From the NCBI RefSeq assembly GCF_003086295.3, contig NC_092051.1:6688810-6752809 (forward strand): a stretch of 64,000 nucleotides of DNA. The letters are read 5' to 3'. Below are positions 49,639 to 60,279 of the stretch, in pieces. Each line of letters begins with the position of its first letter. Position 1 is the stretch's first letter. The notes below the pieces were generated by a model. That model saw nothing but the letters and a program-made list of their open reading frames with translations. It had not been told where the DNA came from and made no database searches. This DNA comes from Arachis hypogaea (lineage: Eukaryota; Streptophyta; Magnoliopsida; Fabales; Fabaceae). A program made the translations under genes and the position numbers.

Positions 49639-50267
49639 TGGTATTAGAGTCATGGTATCATTCTTTAGCAAGATAAAAGGTACTTCCTTCCCCATTAGCA
49701 GTGTTACACTTCCACGTTTATTTTCTTCTTCTCCACATTTCTCCTATTCTTTTATAAGATACAGCTGCATTGATTCAACGAGCCTCCATCAACTTCTAAA
49801 CTATCTCAATAGAACAGAAAAAGTCTCAACCTTTACAAAATATATTCATTGAAAAAGAAGAAAGAATGGTCCTAGAAGAGTCAAGATCCTTCCCAATGTA
49901 TAGGATCAAGAAAATCACGATACTTGTACTACCTATGCGTTTATTGTAGCTTGTGAAAGTAGAATCAGCCTAAAAGCATCAAATGATCAAGATAAAAAAC
50001 TGGTGGAACTTAATGTTAATTATTTAATAAGGGGAATGGAACGAGATACTTATAATACTTACTACGCAGTTAGATTCATGATGCGAGAACAAGTTAGAAC
50101 TAGAATGTTAAGTGAATTATAGGATATTGTGTCGTTATTATTTGGATTCTCTTAGCACCTATAAATACCTTTCAATATTGTATTATTCTATGCAAGTTGA
50201 TTACACTCAAATCCTTTTTGTATTGCTCTCTCTTACCCTTTCAAGCATGGTATCAGAGCCATAGTAT

Positions 50268-50788
50268 CCTTAACCCATGACAATAATAAAGAAGTTTTGT
50301 GACCCACAAATTCACACTCTTCAATCTTCAAACCTCACATCCCTTCCCTGCTATTTATATCACACATCTTCCAATTCCATTGCAATCACCACAATACACT
50401 TTTCATCATTCTCACCATTCTCACCCAATCCAAGTATTCCGATCCCTACATCCAATGACTTATACTACGCATTTCCAAGTTCCCTTTCTCCATTACTTTG
50501 TTGTTATTCTCTTCACGGCTGCAACCGCCACGTTCTTGCCACTGCCGCCTGTTGAAGCGGCTGGCGCCACTCCTACAGAAAAGCATTGGCATTGTGGCCA
50601 TGCACATGCAGCTTCTACACAATGACCATGTCGTAATCTTCGACCGCACCAACTTTGGATTATCCAACCTCTCATTATCCAACGCCAGATGCCGTAGAAA
50701 CCCACGAGAGATGGTCGTTAAAAACGACTGCACGCACACTCAGTCGAATACGACGTCGCTTCCAACGTCGCTGCACACTCAGTTGGAT
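50268..50788 (+). pseudogene. Glyoxal-oxidase-like gene 5' fragment, copy 3
   Basis: Nearly identical to copy 2 and placed the same way in the second 1.9-kb unit (ATG 50456), with the same left junction to a truncated LTR and the same frameshift. A two-base loss after Asp-Cys-Thr (about 50733) shifts the frame again. No catalytic domain. Confidence 0.75.
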
Positions 50789-51361
50789 ACTTGTACTGCC
50801 TATGTGTTTATTGTAGCTTGTGAGAGCAGAATCAGACTAAAAGCATCAAATGATCAAGATAAAAAACTGGTGGAACTTAATATTAATGATTTATTAAGAG
50901 GAATGGAAGGAGATACTTATAATACTTACTACGCAGTTAGATTCATGATGCGAGAACGAGTTAGAACTAGAAGGTTAACTGAATTATAGGATATTATGTC
51001 GTTATTATTTGGATTCTCTTAGCACCTATAAATACCTTTCTAAATTGTATTATTCTATGCAAGTTGATTACACTCAAATCCTTTTTGTATTGCTCTCTCT
51101 TACCCTTTCAAACATGGTATCAAAGCCATGGTATCCTTCTTGAGAAGGATAAATTTTTTTTTTGGTTAAATTACCGTACTTTTCATACTGTTCTTCTTTG
51201 CGATTTTTTGCTTCTCTTTTGTCAATGTCTTGATGTTTTTCTTACCTCACCGATTAGCTCATCCACTACTGCACCTGTTTATAAGTTTTTGCAGTTTTTA
51301 TTCTATATTTCGTTGTTTTAAATAAGTTTCAAACTCAAATTGTCACTTGAGTTTGATGGGG

Positions 51362-51554
51362 TGTTAGAATATATTAGTATCAATTAGCTTTCATTAGAAT
51401 TATTTAGCATATCTGAATATTTATTCTAGGATATTATGTCTTTATTATTTGAATTCTCTTAACACCTATAAATACCTTTCTATATTGTATTATTTTATGT
51501 AACTTGATTACACTCAAATCCTTTTTCTATTGATCTCTCTTATCCTTTCTAACA
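51362..51554 (+). repeat. TRIM-like LTR 5 (full)
   Basis: Same ends, 193 bp. The primer site after it has lost its centre (TCGTATCC). Confidence 0.85.
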
Positions 51555-51970
51555 TCGTATCCTTCTTTGGTAGGATAAAAGATGATGTCGCACCCACTTC
51601 TTTCCCCATTAGCAGTGTTACACTTCCACATTCATTTGGATCTTCTTCTCATTTCTCCTATTCTTTTATAAGACACAGCTGCATTGACTCAACGAGCCTC
51701 CATCAACTTCTAAATTTTCTCAATAGAACAGAAAAAGTCTCAACTTTTACAAATATGTTTCATTGGAAAAGAAGAAAGAATGGTCCTAGAACAGTCAAGA
51801 TTTTTTCCAATGTACAGGATCAAGAAAATCATGATACTTATACTGCCTATGTGTTTATTGTAGCTTGTGAGAGCAGAATCATACTAAAAGCATCAAATGA
51901 TCAAGATAAAAAACTGGTGGAACTTAATGTTATTGATTTAATAAGAGGAATGGAAGGAGATACTTATAAT

Positions 51971-54256
51971 CAAGGTTCTGAAAACCGGACCGTACCGGAC
52001 GATTGAACCGGTTCAACCGGGAATCGGCGATGCAAACGGTCCAGTCCTCCCCTATAACTGCTCGCAGTAAAACCGCCAGAAAACTGTCAAACTGGCCAAG
52101 AACCGGTCAGTTGGGCCGGACCGATAACCGGCCGGTTCGGATAAAATAGCGTCGTTTTTTTATTTGAAAAAAAAAAAGAAAACGGATCCAGTGATCCACT
52201 CGTGAGTCGTGACCCAACCCCTCTTCCCCCAATCATTCATTCATTCCTAACCCAGGTCCTCAGAGAACAGAGATGAGAGAACTCTGAATCGAAGAAACCC
52301 TAGCCGCCTAGCCCTCCATCGTCGCTGCCTAACCCAGGTCATCAGTGCCGCCGCCGTCCCAGGTCCTCAGCACCGCCGCTTCCTCCTCTTCCCCGTGTCC
52401 GGAACCCAGTAACTTGGCAGGTCCTCTTCGGCTCTTCATCTTCGCTGGCTTCTCGGCACGGATCCTGGTTAGTGGCTTCTCGCCTTCATCTTCACTGAAT
52501 GTTTGGTCATCTTATTCAATTTTTTTGTTCTTCTTCTTCTTCACTGAACCCTAGTCTGCTTCGGTCTTGGTTTCAATTGTTTCAAGTTTGGTTCTGAAGG
52601 TTGGTTCTTCAATTCTTCTTTTGGTTCTGTCTTGTATTTGCTGGTTGCTAATGGTGGAAATTTTACAAATTTGCAAATTTGTATATATGGTTCTGATTGT
52701 ATGGTTCTGTATGTATGGTTCTGATGGCAATTGCTGATAGTGTTTTACCAGTTGCTGTTCGTGGCATGGAGTAGCTTGCCGTCGGGTCGCCGGTTGCCAT
52801 CGTCTCGCCTATCGGCTCGTCTCGCCGGTTGCCGTCTGTCGAAGGTTAGTGGCCTCCGCTTCTTCCTTTTAATTTTTGAATGTTCGGTCTTCTTCTTCAT
52901 TTGAAGTTCTGAAATTACGGATGACTGGCTCTGTTAGTCTGATTTAGTGTTTTCTGTTTTGTAATTGCTGTATTTAGTTTGAAATTTTTGTCAAAAACTT
53001 TAATAAGATCATTAACTTGTTTTACTGTTATCACATTCAAGAACTTTAATAAGAGCATTAAGTTCATCAGATTGTGCTTTCCATCTTGCTAGACTGAAGG
53101 AGGAGTTTGTGGTGCTTCATTGCTTGATTAAGAACTACTCTTGGTGTGCACTGAGCCATTGATTTTGTGTTGTTATGCTGTTGCTGCTATTTTTTTTAAT
53201 TTTGTTGCTAATTGTTCTTGATTTCTAAATGTGAAATTATTTGATTTGTGTTACTAATTAGAGTTTTTGTGAGTAGTTATGACCAAACCAAACATAATTA
53301 AGCAGTTAAGAAATACTCATCTCATAGAAAAGTCTCATCTTTTGAGACCGAAGATTCTCGATGTGTAGGAGGAATGAGTGCTTGACCTCCAACTCTTGAT
53401 TTTGTATCCTATTAGCCTAGACATGCCATGTTGTATCAAGTTTGTAACCAATACACCTTCTAGTTTATATTTATCAACTTGCATTGTCATCTTTTCAATG
53501 TGTAGACAAATCAAAATTGATTTTTGATTTCTTCACATCCTAGACAAACAAATGTTATGTTTGCAGTGGAGAGTCTCTTTTAAATTCAAATAATAAATTG
53601 TTCTTCTCTCGGTTAGTTTTGCTTTGATTTCACTAAATACTTGCATACACTTCAAGCTTTAATATGTTTTGAGCGATAGTATTAATATGTTTTGAATTAT
53701 CTACTTGAAATTTTATTAGGGAGCAGCTCAAAGTTGGGAGTAGAGTAGCTTGCAGCATTGAAAACCATCAGCACAATGAACTGGACAACACTAATGAATT
53801 GGACAACACTGAGTGCTTCAGGAAGTATGGTGATAAAACAGAGGTTTCTTAACAAGTATCCTGAATTTTATGTTTTAGAAGCCAAATGATTGATCCTATT
53901 TTAGGTATCTTTCTAAAGATGGTTTATATAGACTCAATTTATGAATTTTCACCATCATCTGAAAACACATTTGATTGGAAGCTTGGAAAATATTTAATAC
54001 TATCAATGTATTAACTATTAAACAAACATGTTCTGAAATTTTATATTATAGCAATAAACATGTTCTATAATTTTTATTGTGTTGATGATTTATTGATTAT
54101 TTTTTATTGTGATGATGAGAGTTGTTTTATAATTTATTTATTATTTTATTTTAAAATGGTTTTTTTTATTGGACCACAGTTAGACCGGTTAGACCAATGA
54201 ACCAGTGAACCAGTGAATAGAGCGGTTCGATGACCGGTCCGGTTCTCAAAACCTTG
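51971..54256. mobile_element. Non-autonomous hAT element, 2,286 bp, 8-bp target duplication
   Basis: It is inserted in part B of a TRIM-like unit. The left end CAAGGTTCTGAAAACCGGAC and the complemented right end CAAGGTTTTGAGAACCGGAC differ at two places; the terminal parts are rich in ACCGG words. It is flanked by CTTATAAT on both sides (51963-51970 and 54257-54264), and other array units show the empty site with one CTTATAAT, which proves the boundaries. The 8-bp duplication indicates hAT. Inside is a GC-rich, gene-leader-like part (about 52200-52560) and AT-rich remainder but no transposase frame. Confidence 0.9.
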
Positions 54257-54680
54257 CTTATAATACTTACTACGCAGTTAGATTCATGATGCAAGAACGA
54301 GTTAGAACTAGAAGATTAACTGAATTATAGGATATGATCCTTATTATTAGAATATATTGTATAATTCTATACAACTTAAATGCACACAAATTCTTTTTCT
54401 ATTGCTTTCTCTTACCCTTTCAAACATGATATCAGAGTCATGGTATCCTTCTTGAGAATGATAATTTTATTTTCTTTTGGTGTAATTACCATACTTTTCA
54501 AATCTTTTTTCCGTGCCATTTTTTTTGCTTCTCTTTTGTCAATGCCTTGATGTTTTTCTTACCTCATCGATTAGCTCATCCATTATAGCATTTGTTTTAT
54601 TAGTTTATGCAGTTTTTATTCTATATGTCGTTGTTTTAAATAAGTTTCAAATTCAAGTTGTCACTTGAGTTTGAGGGGGG

Positions 54681-54872
54681 TGTTAGAATATATTAGGATT
54701 AATTAGCTTTCATTAGAATTATTTAGCATATCTGAATTTTATTATAGGATATTATGTCTTTATTATTTGGATTCTCTTAGCACTTATAAATATCTTTATA
54801 TATTGTATTATTCTATACAACTTAACTACAGTCAAATCCTCTTTCTGTTGCTCTCTCTTATCTTTTCTAACA
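54681..54872 (+). repeat. TRIM-like LTR 6 (full)
   Basis: Same ends, 192 bp; preceded by GAGGGGGG and followed by TGGTATCAGAGTCATGG. Confidence 0.85.
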
Positions 54873-55389
54873 TGGTATCAGAGTCATGGTATCCTTCTTG
54901 AGCAGGATAAAAGAAGGTTCGCACCCACTCCCATCCCCATTAGCAGTGTAGCACTCCCACGTTTATTTTTTTTCTTCTCCGTATTTCTCCTATTCTTTTA
55001 TAAAATACAGCTGCATTGGCTCAACGAGCCTCCATAAGCTTTTAAACTCTCTTAACAGAACAGAAAAAAATCTCATCCTTTATAAATATGTTTTATTGAA
55101 AAAGAAGAAAGAATGGTCCTAGAAGAGTCAAGATCCTTTCCATTGTACAGGATCAAGAAAATCACGATACTTGTACTGCCTATGCGTTTACTCTAGCATG
55201 TGAGAGTAGAATCAGACTAAAAGTATCAAATGATGAAGATAAAAAATCGGTGAAACTTAATGTTAATGATTTAATAATAGAAATGTGAGGTGATACTTAT
55301 AAGACTTACTACGCGGTTAGATTCATGATGTGAGAACGAGTTCGAACTAAAATGTCAACTGAAGATGGACATTTAGTACAAAAAAGACC

Positions 55390-55834
55390 GTGAATTTTTT
55401 TTATATAACATGTGTATATAGTAATTAGCTCTTAATTATTAAAGATTTAGATCACAAGAATGTTTATATCATTATCTTATTTTATCATATACACTAAACA
55501 TAAGATTCCAATATCTAATAATATATAATGACATTCAAAATTTAAAATAAATCAATTCATCACTTCATAGACTTACAAATATCATAGTTAAGCATTTAAT
55601 ACATTTTTACAAAAACAAAAACTAATCATTAGTGGAAATTCAAGACATAAAATTCTAATATTTTAGTCGTATATATATTAAGTTAACGTTCGAATTAGAT
55701 AAAATACAAAAATATTTATTGTTATCCTCCACAAATTTAAGGTGAGGATTGGGTACCAGAATGACCTTATATATATTTGTGAAAGATAAAAAATACCTTC
55801 TTGCTTGAAATATTTGTGATGATATGATTCTTAT
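55390..55834. other. AT-rich spacer inside the array
   Basis: Sequence not shared with other array units; AT-rich, no frame. It follows a part-B copy that extends further (to about 55390) than the copies joined to a truncated LTR. Confidence 0.4.
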
Positions 55835-56413
55835 TGTTAGAATATATTATAACACTCTATACAACTTAAATATACACAAATTCTTTTTTTATTGTTTTAT
55901 CTTATCCTTTCTAACATGGTATTAGAGTCATGCTATCCTCTTTGAGAAGGATAAATTTATTTTCTTTTGATCAAATTACCGTACTTTTTATACCTTTCTT
56001 CCGTGCCATTTTTTCCTTCTCTTTTTTCAATGCCTTTATGTTTTTCTTACCTCACCGATTAGTTCATCCACTACTTACTTATTCTCATGAAAAAAATCAT
56101 ATTTTTTTGTCACCTTCCAATAATTTGCTACCTATTCACACTTTGTCACTTTTCAGCCGTTTTCTGGCAGTCTGCCATATTTTCAGCAGTTTTTCGACAG
56201 TTGGCCAGTCTTGCGGCAATTCCTTCTGCGTTTCTTTGTAGCAGTTCCGTCTACGCTTCTTTGCGGAATTTTGTCTGTGTTTCTTTTTGACAGTTTCGTT
56301 TGCGCTTCCTTCTGGTAGTTCCGTTTGCACCCCTTTTATCAGTTTATGCAGTTTTTATTCTATATTTCGTTATTTTAAATAAGTTTCAAATTGTCACTTG
56401 AGTTTGAGTGGGG

Positions 56414-56606
56414 TGTTAGAATATATTAGGATCAATTATCTTTCATTAAAATTATTTACCATATCTGAATATTTATTATAGGATATTATATCTTTATTAT
56501 TTCGATTCTCTTAACACCAATAAATACCTTTTTATATTGTATTATTCTATACAACTTGATTACACTCAAATTCTTTTTCTATTGCTCTCTCTTATCCTTT
56601 CTAACA
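56414..56606 (+). repeat. TRIM-like LTR 7 (full)
   Basis: Same ends, 193 bp; preceded by GAGTGGGG and followed by TGGTGTCAGAGTCATGG. It is the last full LTR of the array. Confidence 0.85.
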
Positions 56607-56734
56607 TGGTGTCAGAGTCATGGTATCCTCCTTGAGGAGGATAAAAGAGGGTGTCACACCCACTCCCATTCCCATTAGCATTGCAACACTCCCACTTTCA
56701 TTTTTTTTTCTTCTTCTCATTTCTCCTATTCTTT

Positions 56735-57300
56735 TATAGACAGAGCTGCATTGGCTCAATGAGCCTCCATCAGCTTATAAACTCTCTCAACAGAGCAGAA
56801 AAAATCTCAACCTTCATTTGTTCGTTTTCTTCTTCTCAATTCTTTTATAAGACACAGTTGCATTAGCTCAACGAGCCTCCATCAGCTTCTAAACTCTCTC
56901 AACAGAGTAGAAAATGTCTCAACCTTCATTTGTTCATTTTCTTCTTCTCCTTAATTATTTCTCTTATTCTTTTATAAGACACAGTTGCATTGGCTCAACG
57001 AGCCTCCATCAGTTTCTAAACTCTCTCAACAGAATAGAAAAGGTTTCAACCTTCATTTGTTTATTTTTTTTTCTTTTTCTTATTTCTCCTATTCTTTTAT
57101 AAGATAGAGCTGTATTGACTTAACAAGTATCCATCAGCTTTTATTTAAACTCTCTCAATAGAGCAGAAAAGTTTCAACCTTCATTTGTTCATTTTCTTCT
57201 TCTCCTCATTTCTCCTATTCTTTTATAAGACACAACTGCATTGACTCAACGAGCCTCCATCAGCTTCTAAACTCTCTCAACAAAACTGAAAAAGTCTCAA
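56735..57300 (+). repeat. Five-copy minisatellite-like expansion within part B
   Basis: The segment beginning near 'CATTGGCTCAACGAGCCTCC' recurs at about 56749, 56861, 56988, 57112 and 57238, so the period is 112-127 bp. Other array units have it once. Copies differ by substitutions and small indels, so the expansion is not new. Confidence 0.8.
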
Positions 57301-57620
57301 CCTTTACAAATATATTTCATTGGAAAAGAAGAAAGAATGATCCTAAAAGAGTGAAGATTTTTTTCAATGTACATGATCAAGGAAATTACGATATTTGTAC
57401 TGCCTATGCGTTTACGGTAGCTTGTGAGAGCATAATCAGACTAAAAACATCAATAATAAAATAAAAAACTGGTGAAACTTAATATTAATGATTTAATAAA
57501 AAAAATGGAAAAAGATACCTATAAAACTTATTACACGATTAGATTCATGTTGCAAAAAAGAATTAAAACTAGAAGGTTAATTGAAGATAAACGTTCAGTG
57601 CATAAAAGACCGTAATAAAT

Positions 57621-58480
57621 TAAAAAAAAAAAACTAATTAATCCTGGTAATACTTATTAACATACAACTAACCCTTAGATGATGAGGCAGTGTGGTTTTG
57701 GCTTCATAACACGTTCAGGGTGAGTGATTCATAATACTAATATAATATAAGCTTAACAAAAAAAAAAAAGGAAGCTAATTAAGAAGAACATACATAATCG
57801 CCATGTTTGCTGGGAGTGACTGCAAATTAAAGCATGCTTAAACAAAGAATAAGTCGGTGAATTATTTGATCTTTTTTTCCATTTTTAATTTATGAATGTG
57901 GCAGCAAGCCTCATCATCATGTGACGAGTCCCAATCTTTTCTTGTATATAAATAAATATGATAAGGTCTATAAAGGCCAAAGAGTTTCTCTAATTTTCAA
58001 ATTAAATTGACAACCTTTTCCTTTTTCCTTTTCTTTATATTATAGAATAAAACAAAAGAAAGTGGTGCTCTTAATTAGTTAAATTAATATATGGCCTGGG
58101 ACTACCCACCCTTAACAAACTTTGAAATTATAATATTATTGAATGTGTAATGTAAACATCAAGACTGAGGATTAACTTGTCCTTTAACCTTCACCCTTTC
58201 TCTTTTTGGAATGTATAACCATTCCAGAATTCAGACTCTAATCTTAGGGGTAAATATTTGTAGTAAAAAAAATAGAATAAATTGATTTAAATATAAGAAA
58301 AGAAAAGATATTACTTAATATTTCTTAAAGAATAAATCAAAGATTAATTTAATGTTAACTTTAAGCACCATGTGATAACAAATTAGTATTAGTTTAAAGT
58401 GAAGATAGTTATTACTTGTTAGGCATATATACATACTAATATAGGATAGTTATTACTAGCTTTCAGATGACTAATAAGTA
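57621..58480. other. Intergenic DNA
   Basis: AT-rich DNA to the right of the array. No frame, RNA gene or element ends seen. Confidence 0.45.
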
Positions 58481-59246
58481 TGTGTTTGGTTTAACTTTTG
58501 TAAATTGAAGTTGAGTTAAATTTGATTATACTATAATTGATTTTGATTAAAATTGAGTTTATTTGAACGTGATTTATGTTTGAATATTTTAATTATTATA
58601 ATTGATAATATATTATTTAGATAACAATAACCAAAATTACTTTTAATTAAATATAAAATGACCAAAAAAATAAAAATTGGATTAAATTTTAATATTATTT
58701 TAATAAGTTTTATATTACATCATTTTAAATTATAATATATGATTATATATATAAACTGTTATCATAAATATTATATGTATATTATAATAAATTACACATA
58801 ATATATATTGGATATATATTGATAATGTTTAATAATTATAAATTATAATAATAATAAAAGACAAACAAAATAACAAAAATAATAATAAGGTACATAAAAT
58901 ACAAAAATGCATTACAACATATAAATATAAATATAACACTAAAATAATAAAATAAAGATAAAAGATGGAGAAAGTAAACTAAAAAAAGATAGTTGAGAAA
59001 TAAAAATAAAGATGATCGTGTATATTAAAAAAAGAAAAAAATAAAAAAGAGTAGTTAAAAGAAAACTTTTACTTCAACGACATAAATGAAAAACCAAAAT
59101 TATAAAATATTACTTTAAGTAAACTTATATTTAAAAGTAAAAATTATGTTAAAAAAATTATTTAAACAAATTTAGTCTAACGTTCAAAATTTTTATTCAA
59201 AACTTTTAAACTTGCGTTCATGTTTCTGAACCGTAAACCAAACATA
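58481..59246. mobile_element. Inverted-repeat element with TGTTTGGTTTA ends
   Basis: The left end TGTGTTTGGTTTAACTTTTG (58481) and the complemented right end ATGTTTGGTTTACGG share TGTTTGGTTTA. The inner sequence is very AT-rich and the arms match only weakly further in. No target duplication resolved; probably an old MITE. Confidence 0.5.
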
Positions 59247-59582
59247 CACTAAATCAACTTTGAATATTGCGTTGTTCATCAAATTTTGATAAATCGAAAG
59301 AAATAAATAAATAAACAAAAGCAGGGGCCAATGCAACACCAATAGAACCTGAGTCCCCATCAATTGGGAATAATAACAAACTAAAATAATTAAGGAGAGT
59401 GGAGGCAGGCCTTCTCTTACTTTCACTGCATGCAAAGGCTTGACATTTGTCACTCATTAACTATACTCAACTCAGAATATAATGTTTGTGCTACTTCTAA
59501 CTCATATGTATATCTGTGTAATAAGTAACGAGTGTCAGAGAACCTTCCTTTTAAGTCATAACCACCTAACTCATTAATTTTA
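59247..59582. other. Intergenic DNA
   Basis: Nothing recognisable; two overlapping short minus-strand frames show no known protein. Confidence 0.4.
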
Positions 59583-59590
59583 CTTCACAT

Positions 59591-60044
59591 TAGGGGTGAC
59601 AATATGTATCTTACTCTCAGGGACTCAACCCGACTCCATCTGATTGGGTAGGGTTGTTAACCCGATTCACAGCGAATAGGGTAGGGTGCGAGTAGAGTTC
59701 TCATGCGGGTTGAGCCTCAATCCTATTCGACCAACTCGCACTCTATATATGTTTATGTTATATACTTATATAAAAATATGTTTTAAGTGGATGTTAAATC
59801 AAATATCTCTTACTAAATACAAAAGATCCTTAACTATTAAAAGAAAATCATTAATTGATAATTTAATATTTTTTTTACATAAAAATCAGTTCTATTTTAA
59901 ATTATCATCAAATTATATAATAATATTGTATATTTTTTGTAACCCGCGGATTGAGTCGGGTACCCACGGGTTAAGAGCAGGTAGGGTTAGGATTGGATCT
60001 AAACCCTACCCTACCCTACCCTACCCTATCCATTGTCACCCCTA
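59591..60044. mobile_element. hAT-type MITE, 454 bp, TSD CTTCACAT
   Basis: The left end TAGGGGTGACAA and right end TTGTCACCCCTA are perfect 12-bp inverted repeats. CTTCACAT lies on both sides (59583-59590 and 60045-60052). An 8-bp duplication with (C/T)AGGG(G)TG ends is typical of hAT. Inside, GGGTAGGGT-like words and a CCCTA run (60002-60027) flank an AT-rich middle. No coding content. Confidence 0.9.
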
Positions 60045-60077
60045 CTTCACATCGTCACCCCAACTTTGTTTCAGACA

Positions 60078-60263
60078 ATCAATTTAGGTTGGTCGAGTGG
60101 TTAACTCACTTGTTCGCTTAAACAAGTGTTAGGGGTTTGAATCCCGCCTTTTGTATGTAACAATTCATTAGTCAGTGACAAACTCTTAAATGAAGCTCAG
60201 ATTCGTAACAAATTAATCTTTAGCATGTCGAAGTTGAAAAATACCGTGAAAAAAAAAAAAAAA
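60078..60263 (+). mobile_element. tRNA-derived SINE with 16-bp target duplication
   Basis: The head is tRNA-like: an A-box TGGTCGAGTGGTTAACTC (about 60091) and a B-box GGTTTGAATCC (about 60133). A unique body follows, ending in a poly(A) run of about 15. It is flanked by perfect copies of AACTTTGTTTCAGACA (60062-60077 and 60264-60279). It lies 18 bp to the right of the hAT MITE's target duplication. Confidence 0.92.
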
Positions 60264-60279
60264 AACTTTGTTTCAGACA

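Larger units (their letters stand above)
47535..51361 (+). repeat. Two 1.9-kb near-identical tandem units carrying the oxidase fragment
   Basis: 47535-49446 (1,912 bp) and 49447-51361 (1,915 bp) match along their whole length. They share private changes not seen in other units: loss of the GGTGTCGCACCC segment just inside part B, AGCCTAAAAGC in place of AGACTAAAAGC, and the oxidase-fragment insertion. The order in each is LTR, B, truncated LTR, oxidase fragment, B tail, truncated LTR, A. This is a recent segmental tandem duplication. Confidence 0.88.
44857..57620 (+). mobile_element. Tandem array of a miniature LTR retroelement (TRIM-like)
   Basis: A 12.8-kb cluster built from a few parts. 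Full LTRs of about 193 bp run TGTTAGAA...TTCTAACA, usually followed by a plant initiator-Met-tRNA primer site (TGGTATCAGAGCCATGG) and preceded by a purine tract (GAGGGGG). Truncated LTRs starting inside the LTR at TTATAGGATATT are at 45054-45184, 46097-46227, 47149-47279, 48205-48335, 49073-49203, 50117-50247 and 50984-51114; short deleted LTRs are at about 54347-54426 and 55835-55916. Internal part A (about 250 bp) follows truncated LTRs and part B (about 450-500 bp) follows full LTRs. The usual order is LTR, B, truncated LTR, A, then the next LTR. No gag or pol is recognisable, so any movement would need another element's proteins. Confidence 0.85.

Noticed and set aside
45628..52006. Short Ser/Phe-rich frames after each primer site as gag genes
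   Set aside because: They are short, differ in length and frame between units, and lack zinc knuckle or capsid features; at most they are remnants.
44857..57620. Array as a CRISPR-like or satellite repeat
   Set aside because: The repeats are LTR-retroelement parts with primer sites and purine tracts; there are no uniform short repeats with unique spacers.
60002..60030. CCCTA repeats as a possible interstitial telomere
   Set aside because: The unit is CCCTA, not the plant CCCTAAA, it is only a few copies long, and it lies inside the hAT MITE's subterminal region.
60085..60150. tRNA-like sequence as a real tRNA gene
   Set aside because: It has A and B boxes but no proper acceptor stem, and it is followed by a body, a poly(A) tail and target duplications, so it is a SINE head.
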